Below are positions 11,787 to 21,935 of a stretch of DNA of 64,000 nt, in pieces. Position 1 is the stretch's first letter. Each line of letters begins with the position of its first letter. The notes below the pieces were generated by a model. That model made no database searches. It was not told the origin of the DNA and was given only the letters and a program-made list of their open reading frames with translations. The DNA lies in the NCBI GenBank assembly GCA_033065855.1, contig JAVXUO010002682.1, forward strand, positions 124,001 through 188,000, given 5' to 3'. The stretch comes from Escallonia rubra (taxonomy: Eukaryota > Streptophyta > Magnoliopsida > Escalloniales > Escalloniaceae). The translations under genes were made by a program, and so were the position numbers.

Positions 11787-11971
11787 AGCCTCAAGATCAT
11801 GGGTATAACTAACCCTATAATTTTCTTAACTCTTAACACATTATGCCATTGGTAATATTTTTTTCCTTTTTATTTTGATGATAGAGTCTTTATTTGATAA
11901 ATGATCTGAGTTATGAATTATTCTTGATGAACTTTTGTTGAGTTTGCATTTATATTAATAAATTTTAAAGC

Positions 11972-12016
<45 letters not shown>

Positions 12017-12454
12017 TTAGATGAGTAGGTTTGGTATTATCTTATAAGTCCGTGTAAAAAATAAAAGTCTTATGGCAAATATACGCTAAATTACATGGAC
12101 AACTTAATTAATAACATTTTTGTACTACTAAGATGAAAAAGATCATGCTAGATAAAAATAAAAGAGAGTTTCGAGTACACTATCAAGAAAAATTTAGAGT
12201 AAATTATAGATTTTTTAATTGAAAAGTAGAAAAGTATAATTAAGATTAAGCGCAGTTTTAGACAAATTGTACTCGACGTTAAAACTTAAGATAGAAAAAG
12301 TTGAAAAGACTTGTTTTGCATTCTAATCTTAAAATAAGAGATACATGAAAGTTATACTCCATTTGTCGTTTATTTATGATATGAGTCTTATTATGTGAGT
12401 TTTTCATTTTATCCCGGGGGGGGGGGGTGGGGGGTGGAGAGAGGGAGGGAGGGA

Positions 12455-12493
<39 letters not shown>

Positions 12494-12960
12494 GAAGTAA
12501 AGAGAAAAGAGTATACTTTCGAAAAACATTTTCAGGTTAATTTTTGAACTTTTGTTAATATCACTTAATTATAATTTAAACTTATTCTCGATTTCACTTG
12601 CTAAACTTATATATATGCCATCTATATTACTGGAAATTAGACAACTCCAATATATACACTTGATATTATTTATCTCTAAACACGTTCTTCACTTTTATTA
12701 TTGTACAGTCAAACTTGTAGTGTTTCTTGAGAGTTAGATATTTGTGAAAAATGTTTGAGACTAATAACAATATGAGTGTACCTTGAATAACAAGGTATAA
12801 TGTAGAATAGTCAGGATTCTCTTTAGCGGCAATTTGATATGACGAAAGAGATAAGTATGATAAATAGTAAAAAATATTAGTGATAATTGGCGTGAAAAAT
12901 TCAGGTTTGAAAGTGAGACGTTGTTTTATGCAATGAACTTTTCATACTTCGAGTCTTTGA
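11787..12960 (+). repeat. Copy 1 of an old local duplication
   Basis: This AT-rich block is similar, in the same orientation and order, to 13795-15380. Matching anchors include TTGATGAACTTTTGTTGAGT, the stretch around AAATTACATG-CACTATCAAG, and the stretch from GTTAATTTTTGAACTT to CACTTGTAGTGTTT. It also holds a (TA) microsatellite (11974-12011) and a purine tract of G(12) followed by GA repeats (12416-12491) that the second copy lacks. No gene is visible. Confidence 0.7.
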
Positions 12961-13794
12961 TTAGCAGCTAACAACTGATTTATTATTATACTGCAATTAT
13001 AATAATCGTATTGATTAATTTTAATTGTGTTTTTCACCAAGATTTACAATATTTTTATTTCAAATCACTATATAACTTGCAAAACACGTTAAAAGATTTA
13101 CGAAAATTGTTGGTATTTTTTATTTTTAAAAAGACGAGGCTAAACTACAACATTTTTGACAAAATTCAAATAATTTACTGCTAAAAAGGTTAAAAGTTTA
13201 CTAATGCATCTTTAAGTGACAAAGATGCATGAGTTTAACCAAAACGGGTGTAGATCGAGCCCCCTTCGTATATAATGATCCCAATACATTAAATGACTAA
13301 ACAATTTTTCTCAAAAATACCCTTATAAAATTTACAAAAATTAAGGGTGTTGTATACTTGTAAAAAGGTGAGACGAAATTATAGCATTTCTTTATAAATT
13401 TTAAATTTTAGTTGCTAAAGAGGTTAAAACTTCACTAATGTATCTTTTTGTGACAAAAGAATTGAATTCAACAAACGCGGAAGTGGATCTAACTCAATCT
13501 TATAAGTATGATATGTCTCTCTTTACCTTCAAAGAAAACCTATAAAAACCTAACATTAAAACTTACCAATATCAAATAAACACCCTAATTTTTGCTACTC
13601 TTTAGAGAACCGTTCCTAAGTCCACGTATCATCATGTTCTTTTTTAATATACCTAACCTCAAAATTTTGCATATAATTGCAAATTTAAATTTACTGCCAT
13701 AGGACCGAGATAGAGTATACACAAGTTCGACTATACCTTCTTTTTTCAACATTTATGATAAACTTAGGTGTTATTTTGTCTTAGGGGAAATAGT

Positions 13795-15380
13795 GGGTTG
13801 TTATGATATTTTTAACTCTTAAAACCTTATGCCATAGGTAATATTTTTTTTCCTGTTTATTTTGATGACACATGTCTTAGCATACGATCAATTAACTGGG
13901 TTAGAAATTATGCTTGATGAACTTTTGTTGAGTTTGTACGTATATTATTAATTGAATGCATATGTATAGGATGAAAAACTTATGTTTACGAACATTATTG
14001 AAATTACTTCGTTCATTACTGTTATCTCATATCAACTTCACTCATTCATTTGGTAGAATATATTTCAAGATGACATAAACACAAGTGTATATTGACATTT
14101 TAGATTAGTAGTTGTGGTGTTATCATATGAATTGATGTTAAAAGTAAAAGTCTTAAGGTAAATATATTATATATTAAATTACATGCACAACTTGATTAAT
14201 AGCGTTATTGCACTACTAGAGAGGAACAAGGTCATGCTACCTAAAAAAAAAAAAAAAGAGTTTTAGAGTCCACTATCAAGACAAATTTAGAGTATACTAA
14301 AGATTTTTTAACTGGAAAGTGGAAAAAAGAAGGTAAAATTAAGATTAAACGTAACTTTAAAAAAACAATTACTCGAAATTTGAAACTTAAGATAGAAAAT
14401 TAAAATATGACTTACTCTGATTTTAATATTTAAATAAGACATACATAAAAATTATTAAAGACTAGATCATTACCAAAAGAAAATTAATTGCAGGGGCTAT
14501 TTTGATCCTCAACCATCATCCTACAACTTGTTATAGTACTTTACTTTTTCATAAGATTTTATGTTACTACATCTGTTTGTTGCATCTTTGTAAGTAGATG
14601 CGATGTGGTCTACTTTACTAGATTAAGCTAGTAAGTTGTAATAGTTAGGATAAAAGGAAAAGGAATAAAAAAAGGACTATCAAAGTAGCCCTTTTATGAA
14701 TAAACTATTTTCTCTTCTTAACCAAAAAAAAATAAAAATTTACATCACTCTACATAGAGAAACAAAATAGATAATGAATGATACTGAAAATTCTAAGTGA
14801 TGATATTTTGAACTTTAATGGCGTTACTTGTAGGAAAAATGGCTATAAAAAAAAAAGTGAACGGGAAAAAACTTTAGAAAAATCCTTGGAAATTACGACT
14901 ATTAGATTTGTTGCTTAAGCAACTGAGTTTTTATATATGCCATACCAGATCTCTTGAGTTCATTTGATTCTTGATTTTAGAGATGTAACACTTAAGCTCC
15001 TAAACGTTGTTGTACATTTACTAATCATTAACTCCTTTACGTTAGAAAATTTACTTACGACAATCTCTCTTGAGTTAATTTTTGAACTTTCATTAGTATC
15101 ACTTAGTTATAATTCAAACTTCTTCTCAACTTCATTTCCTAAACTTATATACACGCATAGAAATATACTATAAGAAATTGGACAACTCCAATTTATGCAC
15201 TTGACATTAATTATCTCTAAAACACTTTCTTCACTTTTATTACTACAATGTCACACTTGTAGTGTTTGGTGAGAATAATATATTTGTGAAATATATTGAA
15301 AATTGATTACAATCTCAATGTACCCTGGACAACAAGATATAGCAAGACCATATTTTGTGCAATAAACTTTCGATTGATTT
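13795..15380 (+). repeat. Copy 2 of the old local duplication
   Basis: This is the downstream partner of 11787-12960, with the same anchors in the same order but longer by roughly 400 bp, mostly at 14460-15070. Open frames such as 14964-15173 are short and unsupported. The intervening 12960-13795 is AT-rich single-copy sequence in which I see nothing codable. Confidence 0.7.
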
Positions 15381-15629
15381 ATTTACTATGATTTTATTAT
15401 AATAGTCAACGTTTATAACATATTTATTTCAAATTACTATATAACGTGATCCTTACTGGTGCTAATAAACGTAGTTAGAATGTGCATACATATTTATTAT
15501 GGGTACATGCATATATGGGAGCCCAATACGGTGCCCATACCATAACTTGGATTCAAGAAACATAATGTCCTTCCCAATGACCCACCCCAACCCCCTGACG
15601 CACTATGAAACCAAACAGGAACATTTAGT

Positions 15630-16056
15630 GCAACTCCTAAATTACCCAATCCCCTTTCATTACTTATATAACTTACCCCTACCAAAAGCTAAACACTCGG
15701 AGAATTTCTGAAGATGCAGAACAAGGACAGAAGATGGCTCGAGTATTAGCAAATGGTCGTTTCAATCGGTTCCATTGCGGAAATTATTGAATGAACCTCA
15801 AGAGATAAGCATTCTGATCCAAAATCCTCAGCCGGCTGAAGCATCAGAGCTAATAGAAATGAAGCTGGGGCTTCTTGTTCAAGTCCAAAACTGGTTCTAG
15901 ATTTCAAAAAACTTGGGACCAGGTAAAAGGCTGACCCAGTCAAACTTTTGATTCCTGGTTGTTGGTTCAGAGCAAGTTCATATAAAACTGGAATTATCCT
16001 TTGAGCAGCAATGAAGGTCGGAAGGGATTACGGTCATTGCCAGCAACTTGACCAAA
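15630..16056 (-). repeat. Dispersed 427-bp segment with a shared reading frame (copy 1)
   Basis: The segment is clearly related to 35765-36192 inside the CSN2 intron; for example both contain the run ending in GCTTCTTGTTCAAGTCC-like sequence and GTAAAAGGCTGACC/GT. On the minus strand both copies keep a related frame: ELALNQQPG and SAFYLVPSFLKSRTSFGLEQ here, ELALKQQPG and [20 protein letters not shown] there. I do not recognise the protein. Frame breaks upstream and the absence of a complete gene make it a gene fragment or part of an unrecognised transposon. Confidence 0.6.
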
Positions 16057-17245
16057 CTTCTGATTCCTGGCAAACTCTTGGCTTAAGCTTTTTAGATCCT
16101 TGGATAGATTTTTTTAAATTTGTTATCAAGGCAGCATGTCGAGGTAGAGGACGACATGACATGGTAACAAGTCATGGGTGATTTGAGAGGCATCAGAGAT
16201 GAAGAACTTCAAGCACTTCGAAGAAAAGTCTAAAAGCTTACCAAGAGACTTCAACGATTTGAGGTTCGTAGGAGCAGGTCAAGCCATTGTGAAATTATGA
16301 CAGGGGAGGACTTATAATCTGTTCTGGTGTTGTACAAGCTTAGCCACCCAAAAACTTTCGATAATAACGCAACAAGCAGTCCGTAATTTTAGCTCACTAC
16401 ACAATATCAGGGTCAAAAATTTATGCACGAGGTATATTGTCAAAGCAATCACTTATTAGGAAAATAATGGGAGGAATCCCTTTAGATGTAGAAAGAATGC
16501 CACTTGTTTTAGCATGGGACAACTAAAGTGGAAATGAGCCAAAGATTGTAAATAATGATGCTCAGGAATGGGAAGAGAGTACCCCCAGGGTGAAGACCAG
16601 AAATGACATCCTCCTAAAAAAGACGTGAATAACGATGCTCCCTTTAGTCACGAGAAAATCAAGGAACATAAAACAACTGAAATCCATAAATTTAACGATT
16701 CCATGTTGTGTTTCTCAAAATCATCAGCTGTCATACATAGCATAATAAGCACATCAACAAGACTTCTCTTTCTCTGAACCTCTCTGCGAGTCCAGAAATT
16801 GTAAAGCTCTCAATTCGGTATCATTGAGATAAAGCGTCAAAAGAAACAGATTCTATAAGCTGAGAGGCAAGAAAAAGAGTTAATATTCTCTAATCGTGGA
16901 GACTTCACTGTAAGTTATATTTCAAGTGGTGGCGTGTGTACATAAAGTCTACGCATGGTAAAGCATCAAATGCACTTACAACCCATGATATGGACGTAAA
17001 AGAATAAAACAATAATCAATCAATGCTGCCAAAAAAGTTACATAAAGCATCCAGACTTTTACATCTATAAAAACTTTACCTGGTTTGCCTTTGAACTGCT
17101 ATTCTGTAATTTTTTCTGCATCTCATCTTGGGTGCAAAATCTTGTTAAAGTATAATAGCCATTTCTATCCAGAGGTCAGAAACCTTATAAGTCCAGTCCA
17201 AACTCCCTGATGAATTATGAACGCTGCAGCCAGAATCATATCAAT
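16057..17245. other. 3' flank of the O-fucosyltransferase gene
   Basis: This 1.2 kb directly downstream of the minus-strand gene contains no recognisable coding sequence or RNA gene. The part nearest the stop codon must include the 3' UTR and polyadenylation region, but no signal can be singled out with confidence. Confidence 0.4.
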
Positions 17246-18613
17246 TCAGCAAAAGACCTCATTAGAACCGTAGCTAATTGCACGTAGGCTTGAATGAGAC
17301 ATATTTGCCATCCATGGACGAGGACCTTCAGAATCTCCCAATATATTATACGCATACGACGGCCACTTTACATCCATGCCACATGGCCTTGATACACCCG
17401 TTCTGATCATTTTTTGTGTTCTCTCGAGAACTACAAGGCTCGAAAATGTGGAAAAACTATTTCCCACAAACACATTGGCTCTTAAGCAAACTTCGTAGTC
17501 AATTGCTGACTGAATAAGATAAGGGTGTCTCTTATACATTCCAGCAACACCAAGTTTCTTCTTCTCGTAAGGAAGCAGGCCTTCCTTCCAACCTTTCAGA
17601 ATGGAGTTATCTTCAAGAAGACTATCGGCCACAGCAAGGTAAACAAGTATTGGCGTTTTCAAGCCTACAATGTTTCCCACTCTGCTCATAATCTCCTCCT
17701 TACTACTACAAATTTCACTTATATTTGATCTCTGCTCTAACTTCTTACAGTGAATCATCCAGTCTTTCTCTATCCTCATATGGACAGCTAGATAAGGCAC
17801 TGGCTCCAAGAAGGAGCTACTGACGTGCGTACGGTTTTGTAATAACCCAACTTTGCTTGTAACATTTTGTAACAACCGAACTTCCCTTCTCAGCTCTCTT
17901 CCTAACTCTCTAATTCTGGAGACAACTTTATCTGCTTCAGCAGATATTTCATCCACTAAAACTAAGCACTCAAAAACCTTAGCGTAATCTTGAACCGGCC
18001 AATGATCATGCCATAGAAAAGGGTTCTTTCCAATTATTCGAATTATCTCATATCCATCGTATGGGTCTTTGCTAAACTGTCTTAATTGATCCAAATCCCT
18101 CCCAATCGTCCACTTCCTTCCACTTCCCTTTTGGAGCTCAAAAACGTCACTACCATTTACCAGATCTGAATACCGGCCCAATTGGACAAAACCGTTACAC
18201 AGCGAATTAAACTTGTCAAATTGGAAAACCTTATCAAAGGAGATGGGTTGTAATAGATCGATCTCTTTGTAAAACAGTGAAGCACTTAAGCTCGGCATCA
18301 GAAGAGTTCGATTCAGCATTACTGCAGTGACGCAGGCTCTTGCAAAGGCGATTTTCTGATTGTTTAAACCCCAGACAATCTGCGGAACCTCCAAAAACTT
18401 CATTTTCTTAATTCCGTATCTGGAACTCGGCGGCAAAGAAACGTTGTGGACAAATACCAAGTCATCCTTTCCAATCCCACCAACGCCTGAGAATGCAGGG
18501 GAGAAAATAGTTCTAAAAACAAACGCAATCACAATCAAACCCAGACATTTGCATGCCACCGAATTCAAATGGAGCCCAAAAATTCTCAAACTGTTACAGT
18601 TTGACAAGTCCAT
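17246..18613 (-). CDS. O-fucosyltransferase family protein (455 aa, single exon)
   Basis: This is a plant GT106/O-FucT-family type II membrane glycosyltransferase, expected to act in the Golgi or secretory lumen using GDP-fucose. The sequence shows a short cytosolic N-terminus, one membrane anchor at about residues 23-41 and then a lumenal domain. WGLNNQKIAFARACVTAVML near 81-100 is the usual N-terminal motif. HMRIEKDW at 278-285 corresponds to the conserved H-R-E-D donor-site motif, and FVGNSFSTFSS at 382-392 is the C-terminal signature. Seven N-glycosylation sequons fit a lumenal protein (N57, N101, N153, N250, N260, N297, N437). The frame is intact, and 455 aa is close to the Arabidopsis O-fucosyltransferase 23 type, its probable nearest relative (inference from memory of the family). 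The acceptor substrate is unknown. The start is the first Met of the frame and gives a proper anchor. Confidence 0.92.
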   Translation of the reverse strand: MDLSNCNSLRIFGLHLNSVACKCLGLIVIAFVFRTIFSPAFSGVGGIGKDDLVFVHNVSLPPSSRYGIKKMKFLEVPQIVWGLNNQKIAFARACVTAVMLNRTLLMPSLSASLFYKEIDLLQPISFDKVFQFDKFNSLCNGFVQLGRYSDLVNGSDVFELQKGSGRKWTIGRDLDQLRQFSKDPYDGYEIIRIIGKNPFLWHDHWPVQDYAKVFECLVLVDEISAEADKVVSRIRELGRELRREVRLLQNVTSKVGLLQNRTHVSSSFLEPVPYLAVHMRIEKDWMIHCKKLEQRSNISEICSSKEEIMSRVGNIVGLKTPILVYLAVADSLLEDNSILKGWKEGLLPYEKKKLGVAGMYKRHPYLIQSAIDYEVCLRANVFVGNSFSTFSSLVVLERTQKMIRTGVSRPCGMDVKWPSYAYNILGDSEGPRPWMANMSHSSLRAISYGSNEVFC

Positions 18614-19673
18614 TCTAAAATCCCAGTAACTAATTCATTCCGTTCATATTCCCAACCACAAGAAACCTTCTAAATGTAAATCGAAACCTAGTATACGCTC
18701 GCAATTGCATCCAATCATTGTGATCAACGTTCTCCTGAAATTGCGAATATATCCATTAACATTGCATAACAAAGATGGAGAATTAAAAGAAGAAAAAAAC
18801 ACTGGTATAAACAGCAGCAGACCCGCAGTTCACACCTGTATGTACTTCTAAGTGATATAACGAACTATGTCCTATGCCAATTCCCCCATCCAGAAAGAGA
18901 CAGGGAAGCGCACGAGCAAGAATGAATGTGGAAGTAATCTGGAAACATCGAAATACTTCAATAGCGTAAGATCCACACACACATGCATAAAAGAGTATAT
19001 TGGCTAGTCTTTTACCCAGGAATCTTCGCAGTGAAACCCCCCAACGTCAATCGAAGAAAATTAGCGAGAACCCTCAGTGATAAGGAGATCTGAGATCTGA
19101 AGCAAAACCCAGATGAGAAAAAAGATCACCCGCATAGCTGCATCAAGAAAAAGTGTAAATCTTGAAAACTCCAAGCAAAACACGTCACAGTCATGATAAC
19201 AACAATTTCCGTGTAAAGCTTGCCACGCCAAAGAAGAAGAAGAAAAGAGAAGACATTCAAAAGAAGGAAAAAAGTGAACAGATTCTTTGTTTTAGTATAA
19301 TTTGGATACAAAATAATTACTAGAAAAGAAAAGGGCCGAAAATGGAAGTGAAAAACAATGTCAGGGGATCAGAGAGGAGAGTACAGAGTTTGATCAGGCG
19401 AGACAGTGTCAAAACGAACCCAATCATAGGTGCAAAAGAGTCCCACACGCCTACATGGATTTCATTGTACCTCTGCAGCTGCAGATGGGGTCATTGCTCT
19501 GAGTAGCTACTCCAGTAGTTATTACCAACCGGGACATGCCCCCATACTCTTTGGTGTCCAGAAAATACCCAATCTGTAAAAGAAAAGCCATAGGAATGGT
19601 AATTACCTCTTTTGCCCAATTGGTAAAAGAAAAGCTATAGCAAGCAAAGTGAAAAAAGGCGTGATATGTCATA
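18614..19673 (-). other. Upstream region of the O-fucosyltransferase gene
   Basis: This is the 5' flank of the minus-strand gene, expected to hold the 5' UTR and promoter. CT-rich and GAA-rich patches occur, for example 19225-19275, but no TATA box or upstream intron can be assigned securely. The small open frames here are unsupported. Confidence 0.4.
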
Positions 19674-20005
19674 CTCTATCCGTTCTACGTAATTGGATCA
19701 TTTCTTTTACAAACATATTAATTATTTAGGTCATTTATTGTGTATTTTTCATTCTACCCTTTAGAGAGAGGAGGAGAAAAAATAGAGCATAGAAATAGAA
19801 TAAAAAAGTGTAAGAAGATGGATCAGAGAAAATGAGTTGGTGAAAACTGAAGAGTTAAATGTGGAGAAAGAAATAGAATAAAAAAAAAGTATAAAAAGGT
19901 GAATATGTAAAAATATTTACAGAATCTTTCTTAATTTGAAAGTGATCAATTTTTGTGGGACGGCAAAAAAAAAAAATATAGTCAATTTATGTGGGACAGA
20001 CCGAG
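19674..20005. mobile_element. Stowaway-like MITE, 332 bp
   Basis: The left end CTCTATCCGTTCTACGTAAT and the inverted right end ATTTATGTGGGACAGACCGAG form diverged inverted repeats resembling the CTCCCTCCGTYCC termini of Stowaway (Tc1/mariner) MITEs. TA flanks both sides. The AT-rich interior is non-coding. It lies about 1 kb upstream of the O-fucosyltransferase start. Confidence 0.7.
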
Positions 20006-20740
20006 TATAACATATAGGCAGACCAGATCAAAGTTTCGTTAAAGTTTTTCCATCGTCCGCTAATTTATTTAGGGGACAGGAATTTTGACAAAAATATGGA
20101 GGGAGTCAGAGGGTTTACATGCCAATAGGGTGGACAGTATGATAAATTTACCGTTAGCTATATATATAATGTAACAGATGACAAAGTTTACCTAAAAAAA
20201 ATATTTGGCTCGTCTCTCGGTGATGGATGGACGGTCAGATCGCTTCGACAACTTGACTTAAGTTGCATGCGCTGTCAATTGATTAGCTTCCATGTTTAAT
20301 ATCATAAAAAGAGGTGCACACATACTTGTATTCTCACTTGTGCTAATTTAGCACCGTTCACATTGAATTGAATCATTGAACATGTGGACTGAATAGAGTA
20401 GTAACAGGCGGTGAACTATGAACCACAAACATTTCTACTAAAGTAGTTGACAAAAACCCATCAACAGAAATTTTAAAAAAATGCCAAAATACACATAGAA
20501 ATTTAAGTCATATGAGAACCCACAAGTGCTTTGACGAAAATAACTAAAACATAAAAAGAATCAAACCGTAAGGCCAAAACTAAATAAAATGAGGAATCAT
20601 CTCGAAAACCCATTTACAAGAATCCAACCAAAATAGTATCAACGACGGATGAAATAGTTTAGCAAAATAATACATGATCTGAGAGATGAGAAAGCCTAGA
20701 ATTTAGGAGCGAGGGAATGGGAATGACATAGTTATATATA
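20006..20740. other. AT-rich spacer
   Basis: About 730 bp of AT-rich DNA between the Stowaway-like MITE and the next TIR element. I see no coding sequence, RNA gene or repeat structure in it. Confidence 0.4.
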
Positions 20741-21243
20741 ACTACCGGAAGAAGATTGGCGGAAAAATCACTACATAAGTTGCGAAAAAAGGAACGCCTT
20801 GCATCCAAATGGAAGCTGAGCAGAAAGACTCGCTCTTGAAAACTAAAGCTTAAAGTTATCAGCAGCTACAATGCTAACAAACCTGAGACAAAGGATTAAC
20901 CACCAAGACATGGGGCTGAGACATATACCAACTGTATGTTGATTTTCTTGGCCACAATCAACAATTTATTTTTTTCTTTTTGGGTTTAAAACTTTTTATA
21001 TTTTAAGTGGAAACTGTTATTTGGTTGGTATATATAGGTTTTTAAGCAATCCAATGATACGACATTCTACACGTTTCAAGAGAGAGAGAGAGGAAAAAAA
21101 AGCTATCTCTTTGACCTAAATTTCTGTCTAGTAAATACTTATATTAGTCGTAAAATTGTTGTAGAAATCCGAGATGGTACCGAAGCACCCTGTGTACTGG
21201 AATGTCTCATTATACGAGGAAAACTGATACTTCTTCCGGTAGT
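20741..21243. mobile_element. Non-autonomous TIR element, 503 bp (candidate)
   Basis: It begins ACTACCGGAAGAAG and ends CTTCTTCCGGTAGT, perfect 14-bp inverted repeats, with TATATA-like sequence directly outside both ends (ATATATA on the left, GATATATA on the right). No coding capacity is visible. The right end is immediately followed by another copy of the same terminus facing the opposite way. Confidence 0.55.
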
Positions 21244-21274
21244 GATATATAACTACCGGAAGAAGTATCAGTTT
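21221..21274. repeat. Perfect 23-bp inverted repeat with 8-nt loop
   Basis: The left arm 21221-21243 (AAACTGATACTTCTTCCGGT plus AGT) is exactly complementary to 21252-21274; the loop is GATATATA. A single-stranded copy would fold into a perfect 23-bp stem. It is built from two abutting termini of the TIR element ending at 21243. Confidence 0.9.
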
Positions 21275-21549
21275 GAGCATTTCTTCCCTCCTCTTTCTCT
21301 CCTTCGTATTTCGCTTGCTTATACCTGTACTGTCCCTATTTTTCCTACCTTTTGTTCAATCTCAGTGGTCAAACGTGCGGATCTCGATCGTTAGGGCATT
21401 GGTTTGGTATTAATAAATTTGGGGTGTGTTTCGATAGGGGCAAGTTGCATTGTTATCAACGCGTCTGCTATTATTTACGCTACTGTCTGGCTGCACTCCA
21501 CTAATTTATTACATACTATCTTCTTACTTTCGTTCTCACACTTTGTTCA

Positions 21550-21935
21550 GGATGGCTTATGGTTGCAGGATGGCTTATGGTTGCAGGAAGTTGCATTCGT
21601 TGCATATCGCCCAGAGTACAGAAGGTGTGTCCACTTTTTCATCAGTTTTGGCTTCTTTTGCCTCTAGATCAACACAAGAGTTCAACCGGAATGGATACCA
21701 TTTGTATAGCCAGTTGTGCTCATCAGTTGGTCAGGCCATGATTAATGGTACTCATGTGGTGTGTTGGTTCTTGCAGTTATATTTTGATATCATCTGCTCA
21801 AGTTGGATGGGGCTGTCATCCTTTTTTTCATCATACTTATCTGGATGGATTGTCATCCATACTGATTTGCTTGTTTTGTAACATTTTTCTCCTTATCTTG
21901 GTATATATTCCTATTTTGAATCAAAAGAAAAAAAA
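21550..21935 (+). repeat. Dispersed repeat, possibly a 5'-truncated retroposon
   Basis: The stretch around GCATTCGTTGCATATCGCCC resembles 33440-33520 (ACTCTTTACATATTGCCCGA). Both keep a related frame (LHSLHIAQ here, FHSLHIAR there). It ends in AATCAAAAGAAAAAAAAAAC at 21918-21937, a poly-A-like tail, which suggests a retroposed sequence. A 14-bp motif, GGATGGCTTATGGT, is duplicated near 21550-21575. I cannot name the source. Confidence 0.45.
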
